DNA of 64,000 bases from WRAV01 sp050950205. Its GTDB lineage: Bacteria > Bacillota > Clostridia > Oscillospirales > Ruminococcaceae. The stretch is from contig JBMNHF010000016.1 of assembly GCA_050950205.1 (NCBI GenBank), forward strand, positions 62,001-126,000. The letters run 5' to 3'. Both the position numbers and the translations under genes were made by a program. Positions 31,983-40,535 of this stretch are shown here, piece after piece. Under the pieces are notes generated by a model. That model had not been told where the DNA came from, did not search any database, and saw nothing but the letters and a program-made list of their open reading frames with translations. The first letter of the stretch is position 1; every line of letters begins with the position of its first letter.

Positions 31983-34370
31983 CTACTTTAGCTCGGCGAT
32001 GGTGACCCCGGCATCTCCTTCTCCGTAAACTCCGGCCCGAAAGCTGCGGATATTGCGGTGGGAGCGCAGGTGCTGCTGTACCGCCTTGCGCAGAGCGCCA
32101 GTACCCTTGCCGTGCACAATGGTAATGCTGTGAATACCGGACAGCACCGCCGTATCGATGTAGCGATCCAACTCCATGAGAGCTTCCTCCGCCATCATGC
32201 CACGCAGATCCACCGAGGCGGTGGCGCTTTCCTTGGCGGACTTGACCGCCTGCCGGGTGTTGACGGTTCCGCCTTCCATGGTGGCTTTGGTTTTTTGCAG
32301 CAGGCGCAGATTGCTTTGATGCACCTTGGTTTTCATAATACCGGCCTGAACCAACACATTTCCGGCCTTGTCGGCTGCGGAAAGAACCACTCCCTCGCTT
32401 CCCAGATCCATCAGCTGGACGCTGTCCCCCGGCTTGAGGGGGCGGGGGAGCCGGTAGTTTTCCTGTTTTTTTGGTTTTTGGGTTACGGGGTCTGCTGCGT
32501 TCTCCAAATCCCGCAGATAACTTTTAAAGGTAGACTTTACATCCGCAACGGTGGCGGAAAAATCTTCCCGGTCCTTCTGCTTTTTCAGAGCCTCCAGCTC
32601 CTCCAGCAACTGCCGGGACTGAAAGCGAACGTTTTCTACCAGACTTTTGGCTTCCTCCCGGGCTTTGCGCAGCTCCAGCTCCTGCCGCTGCTCCAAGCTC
32701 TTTTGCATTTGGGCGGCTTTTTCTCTGGCCTCTTGCGCTTCCCGCTTGTACCGTTGCACCAGCTCTTTTTCCCGCTCCAGTTCCTGGCGAGCCTCCTCCA
32801 AACCGCTAACCACATCTTCAAAGTGGGCGCTTTCCCGGGAGACTTCCCTTTTGGCTGCCTCGATAATTTCTTCCGGCAGACCCAATCGCTGGCTGATGGC
32901 AAAGGCATTGGAGCGCCCGGGAACTCCAATTAGTAACCGGTAGGAGGGGCGCAGGGTTGCTACATCAAATTCGCAGCTGGCGTTTTCTACCCCCGGGGTT
33001 TCCAGAGCATAGAGCTTGATTTCGGCGTAGTGGGTGGTGGCTGCCACCGTAGCTCCCAGACTTCGCAGCCGATCGATGATGGCCACCGCCAAGGCAGCCC
33101 CCTCCACCGGATCGGTTCCGGCTCCCAGCTCGTCGATGAGCACCAGTGAGTGCTTATCGGCCTGCTTTAAAATTTCCACAATGTTGGTCATATGACCCGA
33201 AAAGGTGGAAAGGCTCTGCTCAATGCTCTGCTCATCCCCAATATCCGCCAGTATCTTGTGATAAAAGCACACACAGCTGCCATCCGCCACGGGGAGCATT
33301 AGACCGCAACGGGCCATCAAAGCCAGCAGCCCCAAAGTCTTAAGGGCTACCGTTTTGCCCCCCGTATTGGGGCCGGTGATGACCAAAGTATCAAACTCTC
33401 CCCCAATCATAATGTCGATGGGGACAATTTTTTCCGGATCGATGAGGGGGTGGCGGGCTTTTTTCAGATAGGTTTGCCCCTGTTCCACCAAGGTGGGAAC
33501 CGTCGCCCGCATCCGATCCGCCAGACGGGATTTGGCAAAGCACAGATCCAACTCCAGCAGGGCATGGTAGCTTCCGATGAGATAATCAGCCTGCAATCCT
33601 ATCCTCTCGGAAAAAGCCAACAGAATGCGGGCAATTTCCTCCCGCTCCAACCCCTCCAGCTCCCGGATGGCGTTGTTCTGCTCCACCACCGTCATGGGCT
33701 CGATAAAGACGGTGGCGCCGCTGGAAGAGGTGTCGTGCACCAGTCCCTTTACTTCGTTTTGATATTCCTTGCGCACCGGCACCACAAAACGCCCATTCCG
33801 AATGGTGATAATTGCCTCCTGCAAATACTTTTGGTAGGTGGAGGAGCGAACCATGCGGTCCAGGGTCTCACGGGCCTTTTGGTGGGCATTGCGGATCTTG
33901 CGGCGAATATCATAGAGCTGGGGGGAGGCATGGTCGCTCATTTCCTCCTGCGACAGGATGGCATTGGACAGATCCTCCTCCAAAGCCTTGTCGGTGACCA
34001 ACTGGGCAAAGAGGTGGTCCAAAGAGGTTTCTTCCCCGGCGGCCTGCCTTCTCCAAGTGAGAAGATTGCGGGCGATGCGCAACAAAACGCCGATGTCCAG
34101 CAATTCCCGCATAGAAAGGGTGGCCCCCACCTTGGCCCGCTCCAGCAGTTCCACACAGGGCACCAGCCCGTAAATGGAGGGGGTGCCAAAGCGGTTGGAA
34201 AGGGAGTGGGCATCCACCGTTCGAGCAAGGGAGCGGCGAGCAGAGGCCATGTCTGGCTCGGGCGTCATGGCGGCAATCAGTTCCCGGGTGCCGGAGCATC
34301 CTGCATGCTCCGCCAAAAGGGCTAACACCTTGTCCAGCTCTAAAGTTTTTTCATGTCTATTTCGATTCAT
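31983..34370 (-). CDS. mutS2: Endonuclease MutS2
   Basis: A protein of about 795 residues. MutS2 lacks the mismatch-recognition domain of MutS, suppresses recombination and, in Bacillus, acts on collided ribosomes. The core and clamp precede the ATPase: Walker A TGPNTGGKTVALKTLGLL near residue 330, Walker B LVLIDELGAGTDP near 408, then a long coiled coil (about 500-630, rich in Glu/Lys/Arg), a KOW-like segment and a C-terminal Smr nuclease domain with DLRGMMAEEAL and VHGKGTGALR. ATG 34370 gives the usual N terminus (EKTLELDKVLALL); ATG 34388 is an alternative. It overlaps the recO end by a few nt. Confidence 0.95.
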   Translation of the reverse strand: MNRNRHEKTLELDKVLALLAEHAGCSGTRELIAAMTPEPDMASARRSLARTVDAHSLSNRFGTPSIYGLVPCVELLERAKVGATLSMRELLDIGVLLRIARNLLTWRRQAAGEETSLDHLFAQLVTDKALEEDLSNAILSQEEMSDHASPQLYDIRRKIRNAHQKARETLDRMVRSSTYQKYLQEAIITIRNGRFVVPVRKEYQNEVKGLVHDTSSSGATVFIEPMTVVEQNNAIRELEGLEREEIARILLAFSERIGLQADYLIGSYHALLELDLCFAKSRLADRMRATVPTLVEQGQTYLKKARHPLIDPEKIVPIDIMIGGEFDTLVITGPNTGGKTVALKTLGLLALMARCGLMLPVADGSCVCFYHKILADIGDEQSIEQSLSTFSGHMTNIVEILKQADKHSLVLIDELGAGTDPVEGAALAVAIIDRLRSLGATVAATTHYAEIKLYALETPGVENASCEFDVATLRPSYRLLIGVPGRSNAFAISQRLGLPEEIIEAAKREVSRESAHFEDVVSGLEEARQELEREKELVQRYKREAQEAREKAAQMQKSLEQRQELELRKAREEAKSLVENVRFQSRQLLEELEALKKQKDREDFSATVADVKSTFKSYLRDLENAADPVTQKPKKQENYRLPRPLKPGDSVQLMDLGSEGVVLSAADKAGNVLVQAGIMKTKVHQSNLRLLQKTKATMEGGTVNTRQAVKSAKESATASVDLRGMMAEEALMELDRYIDTAVLSGIHSITIVHGKGTGALRKAVQQHLRSHRNIRSFRAGVYGEGDAGVTIAELK

Positions 34371-35160
34371 CTTCTGTTCTCGTTTCATCGGTATTGGCAG
34401 GTTCCCATTTTTGGGTGATCCTGCAGGATTGATACAGCTCCAAGGCGGAAAAACTCTTTTCCACCTGTGCGAGCAGATACTGTTCGCTTACTTGGTACAG
34501 AGCATCCAGCCCCTCCTCCCCCAAAGTGAAGGAAAAGAGTTTTTCCGGGCTGGTGTAGAGAATATGCCGCATGGCGGCCAGCACACCGGGAGAGACTTTC
34601 ATCCCTCCCATGGCGGAGGTTTCTTTGGCACATTGGGAGCAGCAGAGGTCTCCCTCGGCGGGGAAGAAGAGCATCTCTGGCCTTTCGTACTCGGAGCAGC
34701 AACGGCAACTCACCAAATCGGGCATAAAACCGGTGAGGGTGAGCAGCCGCAGTTCAAAGAGAGCTTTGAGCTGCCGCATATCCCGGTTGCCCTTTTCCAG
34801 AAAATGCAGGGTGTTGAGCAGCAGACGCAAAGGTTGGGCGGCGGGTTCGTCAAAGGGGCAAAGCTCGGCGGCCAACTGGGCAAAATAGGAGGCCAGGCAG
34901 AGCTTATCCCACTCCTGCCGCAAACCAAAAAAGATGCGGTTGCTGTCGGCCTTGTCCACTACATAGCTGCTTCTGCCCTTAAACAACACAAAGCGGGAGT
35001 AGCAGAGCACCTCGGTGGAGGCAGACAGCTTGCTGCGCATGGTTCCGCCCTGGTTGACATAGGCGGTGAGCACGCCATGTTGAGCGGTGAGAAGGGTGAG
35101 CAGTCGGTTTTGCCCCACCGATTGGTTTCGGAGCACCAGCCCGTCTATGGTCAGCTGCAC
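34357..35160 (-). CDS. recO: DNA repair protein RecO
   Basis: A 267-residue mediator that with RecR loads RecA on SSB-coated DNA. An N-terminal OB fold (VQLTIDGLVLRNQSVGQNRLLTLLT) is followed by a helical region and a zinc finger: SCRCC and LCCSQC provide two C-x2-C pairs near residues 145-170. GTG 35160 is chosen because GGGAGGGAA lies just upstream; the frame is open 27 codons further. recO next to mutS2 is not the era-recO arrangement usual for many Firmicutes. Confidence 0.93.
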   Translation of the reverse strand: MQLTIDGLVLRNQSVGQNRLLTLLTAQHGVLTAYVNQGGTMRSKLSASTEVLCYSRFVLFKGRSSYVVDKADSNRIFFGLRQEWDKLCLASYFAQLAAELCPFDEPAAQPLRLLLNTLHFLEKGNRDMRQLKALFELRLLTLTGFMPDLVSCRCCSEYERPEMLFFPAEGDLCCSQCAKETSAMGGMKVSPGVLAAMRHILYTSPEKLFSFTLGEEGLDALYQVSEQYLLAQVEKSFSALELYQSCRITQKWEPANTDETRTEDESK

Positions 35161-35320
35161 GTCATTCCCTCCCATGAAAAACAAGGGCGCACCGTGTGCG
35201 CCCAGCCTCTTCGGCAAGTTGTGCAACCACAAACACACCAATTTTGCCTACCGGTGGGTTGATTTTGACAGCGAAAGCAGTGGACCCATTCCGGCTGCCT
35301 CACTTTCCATCAAAGGGGGA

Positions 35321-35674
35321 TTACCCCATCAACCGAATGCAGTAGGTGATGGCCATAGCAGCCACAAACACCAAGGCAAAAGGGATATAAAGCTTTTTGG
35401 CGTGTTGGACATAAGAGGCGATTGCCTTTGCCACCCCAAAAGCCAGAATGATCCCTGCCAGAGCGCCTATCAATACAACCAGGACTCGCAAGGTTTGCAA
35501 AGACACACCTTGTACCGCCCAGTAAGGGGAAAGGAAGGTTTCTCCAATCAGGTAGGCGAAGGGCACGGTGCAAAAGGGCAAAGTCATCTTAACCACAGCC
35601 CGGCGGCCGGACCGCAGGGCCATGGCGGCAGTTACACCCAGCACAATCAGAATGGCGATGCTTTCACCAACCAT
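35321..35674 (-). CDS. Small membrane protein next to DUF4358 lipoprotein
   Basis: A 117-residue protein with three or four predicted transmembrane helices (IAILIVLGVTAAMAL, FAYLIGETF region, VLVVLIGALAGIILAFGVA and FALVFVAAMAITYCI). Not recognised. ATG 35674 follows AAGGAGG by 6 nt. It lies 33 nt after the DUF4358 gene and 35 nt beyond that is the SGNH hydrolase, so the three form one likely operon. recO begins about 160 nt later. Confidence 0.7.
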   Translation of the reverse strand: MVGESIAILIVLGVTAAMALRSGRRAVVKMTLPFCTVPFAYLIGETFLSPYWAVQGVSLQTLRVLVVLIGALAGIILAFGVAKAIASYVQHAKKLYIPFALVFVAAMAITYCIRLMG

Positions 35675-35707
35675 GGGTTCCTCCTTGATGTTACACCCCA
35701 AAGGCTG

Positions 35708-36172
35708 CTATTTGAGCAGCTGCTCCACCGTCTTTTGAGCGTTGGGGTCGTCGGTGAGAACCAGAACGGCTACATTGCCTTTGGTGACTCGAATGGGATT
35801 GTTGATTTTGGTCAGTTCCATGGGCTGGTAGTTTTCGAAGGAAGTTTTTAAGTTATCCAACCGCTGATCCAAAATGGCTTCCAGCTGGGCCACATCCTCG
35901 GCACTTTTGCATTTGAGCACGGCAAGTTCTTCGGCGGGAACCACGTCCCCGTTGATATAGATGGCGTATTCGGTGACGGCGTCGTTGAGGAAGTACCAGT
36001 TATCCACCGCTTCGGGGGCAATGGGCACCAAATTTGCCTCAAAGTTGACCTGCTCCAGAATATTCTCAGCCAGCGTGGCGGGGGAGATGTCAAGGGTCTT
36101 TTCCTCCTTGCCACCACAGCCGGAAATCACCAGAATCAAAAGCATCATCAAAGAGAGTACTTTTACTTTCAT
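35708..36172 (-). CDS. DUF4358-type lipoprotein
   Basis: A 154-residue lipoprotein: signal MKVKVLSLMMLLILVISGC with lipobox ISGC at Cys19. The mature part shows the DUF4358 pattern: an N-terminal helix DISPATLAENILEQVNFE, a middle with FLNDAVTEYAIYING and a C-terminal helix ending NAQKTVEQLLK. Function of the family is unknown, but it commonly neighbours SGNH hydrolases and O-acyltransferases in Clostridia, suggesting a role in cell-surface modification. ATG 36172 is chosen for the signal peptide and AAAGGAAG upstream. Confidence 0.8.
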   Translation of the reverse strand: MKVKVLSLMMLLILVISGCGGKEEKTLDISPATLAENILEQVNFEANLVPIAPEAVDNWYFLNDAVTEYAIYINGDVVPAEELAVLKCKSAEDVAQLEAILDQRLDNLKTSFENYQPMELTKINNPIRVTKGNVAVLVLTDDPNAQKTVEQLLK

Positions 36173-36195
36173 GCAAAACGCTTCCTTTTCTATTG

Positions 36196-37200
36196 TTATA
36201 CGGTATGGGACTTTAGGTAATCGAACCATTTATAGTAGTACTCAGCGGAAAGGTGCAGTCCATCGGCGGAAACACCCTCGGGCAGATAGCCCTGGGCATC
36301 GCACAGAGCTTCAAAGACATTGACAAAGGGAAGCTTGTTGTCCTTGGCCAGCTGCGCAATGGCGCTGTTGTACTCCAACACCTTTTGGTGGGTGACGCTG
36401 GGGTATTTGTTCTCTACCCCTCGAGCCACCGGTGTCATGGACTGAATGTAGATAATCGCACCCGGATACTGGCTTTTTACCGCATCCAAGAACTTTTGGT
36501 AATCGGAGATAAAGCTTTTTTTATCCTGCCAGAGGCCGTTGCCCCCCAACATAATGTAGACCTTGTTGCGCTGGCCGTGGGCTTTGGCGGCTTCCAGCAC
36601 AGTGACCTTTCCACCCTCCCGGGTGGGGATGTAGGGGGTAGAAAGGGCGGTATTGGGGGAAAGCCCAATGGCGGCGACACAAGCTGTGTTGTTGGCAATG
36701 TTGTAGGCCGTAATTCCGGTGCTGATGGAATCTCCAAAGAATATGGCGTCGTCAAAATAGCTGTTGTCTACCTTGGTGGATTCGGGCACCTGCCCCTCCA
36801 CCGAGAAATCCCCGGTGATGGTGTCGGCTTCCTCCTGTGGGGAGGCGCTGGTGCCCTGCGCCTCACCGGAAGCATCGGAAGCCTCCGGTGGAACGGAAGA
36901 CTCCCCAGAAGATTCCGGAGGGACGGAAGACTCCGCTTCCGAAAAGGTGGAGGATCCCTCCACCATCGTTGCTTCCGATTGGGAAGGGGCAGGCTCCTCT
37001 GCACTGGCGGAACCTTCGGAGGTTTGGGAGGACCCGGTGGAATATCGCACCATACCGGTTTGAGAGCCGGCGGCACTGGATTCCTGCAGACGCTGCCAGA
37101 CGGTGGCCCCTCCAAAGGAAATTCCTGCCGTCAACAGCAGAACCAGCAAACCCTTTGCAAAGGCGTTACCCCGTCTGGGGCGTTTTTTTTGTATTCGCAT
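36196..37200 (-). CDS. Membrane-anchored SGNH/GDSL hydrolase
   Basis: A 334-residue protein with an N-terminal signal anchor (GLLVLLLTAGISFGGATVW, about residues 17-35), a 100-residue Ser/Glu/Pro-rich spacer and a C-terminal SGNH domain. FFGDSISTG near residue 155 holds the nucleophilic Ser, MLGGNGLW the Gly/Asn region and SADGLHLSAEYY the catalytic Asp-His. Such enzymes remove or transfer acyl groups on carbohydrates or peptidoglycan. It opens a three-gene set with DUF4358 and a membrane protein; the MBOAT acyltransferase expected in such sets is absent. Confidence 0.85.
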   Translation of the reverse strand: MRIQKKRPRRGNAFAKGLLVLLLTAGISFGGATVWQRLQESSAAGSQTGMVRYSTGSSQTSEGSASAEEPAPSQSEATMVEGSSTFSEAESSVPPESSGESSVPPEASDASGEAQGTSASPQEEADTITGDFSVEGQVPESTKVDNSYFDDAIFFGDSISTGITAYNIANNTACVAAIGLSPNTALSTPYIPTREGGKVTVLEAAKAHGQRNKVYIMLGGNGLWQDKKSFISDYQKFLDAVKSQYPGAIIYIQSMTPVARGVENKYPSVTHQKVLEYNSAIAQLAKDNKLPFVNVFEALCDAQGYLPEGVSADGLHLSAEYYYKWFDYLKSHTV

Positions 37201-37360
37201 TGGTATGAACCACCTTTGAGTGATGCTCGATCTGTTTTTGGTAAAGAGCAGTCCGGGGGAGTTTCCTATTCGGGTTTCGGGTTTCCCAAACAGGAGCAGT
37301 TAGCTCGGGCTGTGGTTGGCCGACAAAGCTGTTTCCCGGAAACTGCTGCCAATCCACTCT

Positions 37361-37390
37361 ATTATACCGCAAAGGAGAGTGGTTTGCCAA
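37361..37390 (-). promoter_or_regulatory. Promoter of the SGNH-DUF4358 gene set
   Basis: Minus strand TTGGCA (37390-37385), 18 nt, TATAAT (37366-37361). The leader to the SGNH gene is about 155 nt, without a recognised element. Confidence 0.7.
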
Positions 37391-37404
37391 GAGGTTTCGC
37401 AAGG

Positions 37405-37430
37405 AACGGGGGGCTTTCGGTCCCCCCGTT
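37405..37430 (-). terminator. Hairpin downstream of the sortase gene
   Basis: AACGGGGGG (37405-37413) pairs with CCCCCCGTT (37422-37430), loop 8 nt. It lies 18 nt past the sortase stop; no T run follows on the minus strand, so termination is probable but not certain. Confidence 0.6.
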
Positions 37431-37448
37431 AATAGATGCAGTTTAATA

Positions 37449-38315
37449 TCAGGGCTCTTTGGGATGGGGATTTTTCTCCAAAGTGGCTTTTTCTTTAAAA
37501 GCTTCTTTGGAGTCCACCAGCTTGGCCATCACCACATATCGGTAATCGTTGGGGTAAACCCCGGGAGTAAATTGATAGACACAGGTGGAAAGGGTGAGTA
37601 TTTTGTCGCTGGTGGTGACGTTGACGTCGTAGATATATTGCGAGCGCTTATTCACTTCGCTAATCAGGTTGGTAAACTCCTCATTGCTCTGTTCGGGGAC
37701 GTTATAGGGCAAGGCAATGGTGGAGTGGAAAACGGCAAAAACCTCCCACACCAGTTCTTCCCCCTCCACCGAAAAGTAGATATAGGGGTGCTGCTCGGCA
37801 AAGTCCTGATCCAAAAACTTTTTCAGCTGACTAAAATAAGGGGCGTCGGGGCTGTCGTTCATATCCAGGGAGTGGCCGTAAATCACCGTATTGCGGGAAA
37901 GTCCCGCTGCCGTTCCGTCAAACTTATTTCGAAAATCAGCATAATAGCTTCCCGCCTGATTGTATCGCTTGTATACATCCTTGCGCAGGTAGTATTCGTT
38001 GTAATCGTTGGGATACCACACCACCACATCGTTGATGGTGGTGCCGGGAATTTCCAGCCAGCCCACCACATCGCTGTTGATGGCCTTAAATTCTGCAATG
38101 GTCTCCCGGTGTTTGGGCAGATGCTCCGAGATGGGACCTAAATCTTCCGGCAGACTGGGCTCGGAGAGAGGGTTAGAGAATACATAGCTGCTTTCGGGCG
38201 GGGAGGTCTCCTGCTCCTTATCCTGATTGCTGCAGGCGACAAACCCTGCCAGCAAAGCAAGGACAAGGAGCAGACTCAGCAGTTTATCCGCAGGATTTTC
38301 TCCCATTTGTTTCAA
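37449..38315 (-). CDS. srtB: Class B sortase
   Basis: A 288-residue sortase, an extracytoplasmic Cys transpeptidase that attaches proteins to peptidoglycan. After the N-terminal hydrophobic segment (LLSLLLVLALLAGFVAC) the class B core has GWLEIPGTTINDVVV, catalytic His in VIYGHSLD near residue 148, Cys in LTLSTCVY near 244 and Arg in YRYVVMAKL near 258. The end of the hydrophobic segment could be a lipobox, unusual for a sortase. TTG 38315 follows GGAGG by 7 nt; the open frame goes further up without a site. No substrate gene with a sorting signal is adjacent. Confidence 0.93.
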   Translation of the reverse strand: MKQMGENPADKLLSLLLVLALLAGFVACSNQDKEQETSPPESSYVFSNPLSEPSLPEDLGPISEHLPKHRETIAEFKAINSDVVGWLEIPGTTINDVVVWYPNDYNEYYLRKDVYKRYNQAGSYYADFRNKFDGTAAGLSRNTVIYGHSLDMNDSPDAPYFSQLKKFLDQDFAEQHPYIYFSVEGEELVWEVFAVFHSTIALPYNVPEQSNEEFTNLISEVNKRSQYIYDVNVTTSDKILTLSTCVYQFTPGVYPNDYRYVVMAKLVDSKEAFKEKATLEKNPHPKEP

Positions 38316-38814
38316 AGGATCAACCTCCATTGTGAGCATATATCTCCCCACAAGCAGGGGAGCAGACGGCAGCGCTTTGCCAATGGCCGACACTGCCCGA
38401 TATTTCAGCATTTTTTATAGTTTGGGTTACCCTATCATAGGGCCTTTGCCAATATGTGCATCCAATCCATTTCCGGCATCCCAAAGAACGCAAACGAATT
38501 TTGCACCTTTTCTGGGTAGAATAAACCGTAACCCTTATACTACTCCAGTTGGGGAACTGCTGTCAATGGATGTTACACAATTGTAATAGCACTGTTTTTT
38601 TGAAGAAATCGAATGAGAAATGCTGTAAAAAGTCGCTGACTCTAAAACTTGTAAATTACTGGAAAAATGTTGAAAACTCTGTGGAACCTGTTAAGAAAGA
38701 GGGCTAATAAAGGTTTTTTTACCCATTTATAACAAGGAAATGCCCTTTCCCGAATTAGTTTCACCACAAGAAGCCGGGATACCCGCGAAATTTTCGGTTA
38801 CCTTCTGCATATTC
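38316..38814. other. Gene-free stretch between sortase and MATE genes
   Basis: About 500 nt, more AT-rich than its surroundings to the right. I see no gene, RNA or strong terminator. The only structure is a small inverted repeat TTACA-CAAT-TGTAA at 38573-38586. The sortase promoter must be at its left end but is not clear. Confidence 0.5.
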
Positions 38815-38844
38815 TTGACAAAGCTTGTTCTGCCACCGTATAAT
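38815..38844 (+). promoter_or_regulatory. Promoter of the first MATE gene
   Basis: TTGACA (38815-38820), 18 nt, TATAAT (38839-38844): consensus elements. The leader is about 130 nt. Confidence 0.85.
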
Positions 38845-38981
38845 AGGGTAGGTTGCAAGGGTACAAAAATATTTTTATCCCGCCATATTTTATAAGAGCG
38901 GGGGAAAGATTTTTTCAAATAGGGAAGATGTTGCGCCTTGAGCGCTTTTTTTGATTCATCGGAAAGGAAAAAATAGCAGGA

Positions 38982-40406
38982 ATGATAAATCAAAATAAAC
39001 ACCAAAAAACAAATATATTGGGCAGCCAGCCCATTGGAAAGCTGCTGCTTAAGTACGCGGTTCCCAGTGTGGTTTCTATGGTGGTGATGGCCCTTTACAA
39101 CATTGTGGACCAGATCTTTATTGCCAAGGGTGTGGGCTATATTGGAAACGGTGCCACCACCGCGGCCTTTCCTCTGGTGACGATCGCTTTGGCTTTGGCG
39201 CTGCTGATCGGCAATGGATCGGCGGCTTTTATCAGCTTGGAACTGGGACGAGGGCACACCGATAAGGCCCAGCGAACTTTGGGCAACGCGGTGCTGCTCC
39301 TTGGCTGCTCCGGCATTTTGCTGATGAGTGTGGTTCTTCTGTTTATGGAGCCAATCCTGCGGCTGTTGGGAGCGACCGACGCGATTATGCCCCACGCCGT
39401 GGATTATGTCACCTATATTACCTTGGGCTTTCCCTTTGTTATCGTCAGCACTGGAATTGCCAACATCATACGGGCGGACGGCAGCCCCCGGTATTCTATG
39501 GCTGTCAATCTGGCGGGGGCAGTTCTCAACACCATTTTAGACCCCATCTTTATCTTTACCTTTAACATGGGAGTCAAGGGTGCAGCCATAGCCACCGCCA
39601 TTTCTCAGGTGCTCTCTTTTTCTCTGGGTATCTTTTATATTCTCAAACGGGCCAATTATGTACAGTTTTCTCTATCCAACCTGCGGCCGGATGTTTCCAT
39701 CATCCGCCAGATGCTATCTCTGGGCTCCTCCAGCTTTATTACGCAGGTATCCATCACCATTGTCAATGTGGTGCTGAACAACTCCCTCACGTATTACGGA
39801 GCTCAAAGCACCTACGGCGCAGAAATTGCACTGTCCGGTATAGGGATTGTAATGAAGGTCAACTCCATCTTCATCAATGTGATTTTGGGCATTGCCATTG
39901 GTGCGCAACCCATTTTGGGCTACAACTACGGGGCAGGCAACCATCAAAGGGTGCGGAGCACCTACAAGACGGAGGTTGCCGCCACCTTTTTGATGTCGGC
40001 ATTGGCCAACCTGCTGTTTGTCTTCCGGCCGGAAATTCCGGTCAGCCTGTTCCGGGATGCCAACCCTGTTTTTAACGAATTTGCTGTCATGGCTACCCGA
40101 ACCTTTCTCTGCTGTGTGTTCAGCGCCGGCATTCAAATTCCTTCGGCCAACTACTTTCAGGCAGTGGGTAAGCCCCTGACCGCTATGGTTCTCAATATGT
40201 CCCGGCAACTGCTGATTTTGGTGCCCTGTATTCTGATACTACCCCGCTTCTTTGGCCTAAAGGGCATCCTTTACGCCATGCCGGTCACCGATATTTTGGC
40301 CATGAGTTTAGCAATCGTCTTTATCGTCCGGGAGCTTCGCCGTCTGGATTCTCCCACAGAGGTCCCTGTCCCGGGAATGGGAGAGCCAAAGGCAATTGGT
40401 AACTAA
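38982..40406 (+). CDS. MATE family efflux transporter 1
   Basis: A 474-residue membrane protein with about 12 transmembrane helices in two six-helix halves. PSVVSMVVMALYNIVDQIFIAKGVG at the N terminus and LYAMPVTDILAMSLAIVFIVREL at the end fit the prokaryotic MATE group that exports cationic drugs or metabolites using Na+ or H+. The conserved segment GNGSAAFISLELGRGHTDKAQRTLGNAV corresponds to the first intracellular loop. Weak ribosome binding site GCAGGA before ATG. Monocistronic, with its own promoter; substrate unknown. Confidence 0.92.
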   Translation: MINQNKHQKTNILGSQPIGKLLLKYAVPSVVSMVVMALYNIVDQIFIAKGVGYIGNGATTAAFPLVTIALALALLIGNGSAAFISLELGRGHTDKAQRTLGNAVLLLGCSGILLMSVVLLFMEPILRLLGATDAIMPHAVDYVTYITLGFPFVIVSTGIANIIRADGSPRYSMAVNLAGAVLNTILDPIFIFTFNMGVKGAAIATAISQVLSFSLGIFYILKRANYVQFSLSNLRPDVSIIRQMLSLGSSSFITQVSITIVNVVLNNSLTYYGAQSTYGAEIALSGIGIVMKVNSIFINVILGIAIGAQPILGYNYGAGNHQRVRSTYKTEVAATFLMSALANLLFVFRPEIPVSLFRDANPVFNEFAVMATRTFLCCVFSAGIQIPSANYFQAVGKPLTAMVLNMSRQLLILVPCILILPRFFGLKGILYAMPVTDILAMSLAIVFIVRELRRLDSPTEVPVPGMGEPKAIGN

Positions 40407-40535
40407 TGGGACAAGCCTTTTAAACAGTTCACCCTTTTCACCTCCCCGTAATATATGGAGAAAACCCCTTCTTTCGGGAGGAGCTTGGGCAAACTATCAT
40501 AAGCCCCTTATCAAAGCACTGACAGGAGCGTATGT

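Noticed and set aside
38316..38814. Replication-origin-like DnaA boxes (TGTGGAACC near 38680)
   Set aside because: Only a loose match to TTATCCACA, no cluster of boxes and no dnaA or dnaN nearby.
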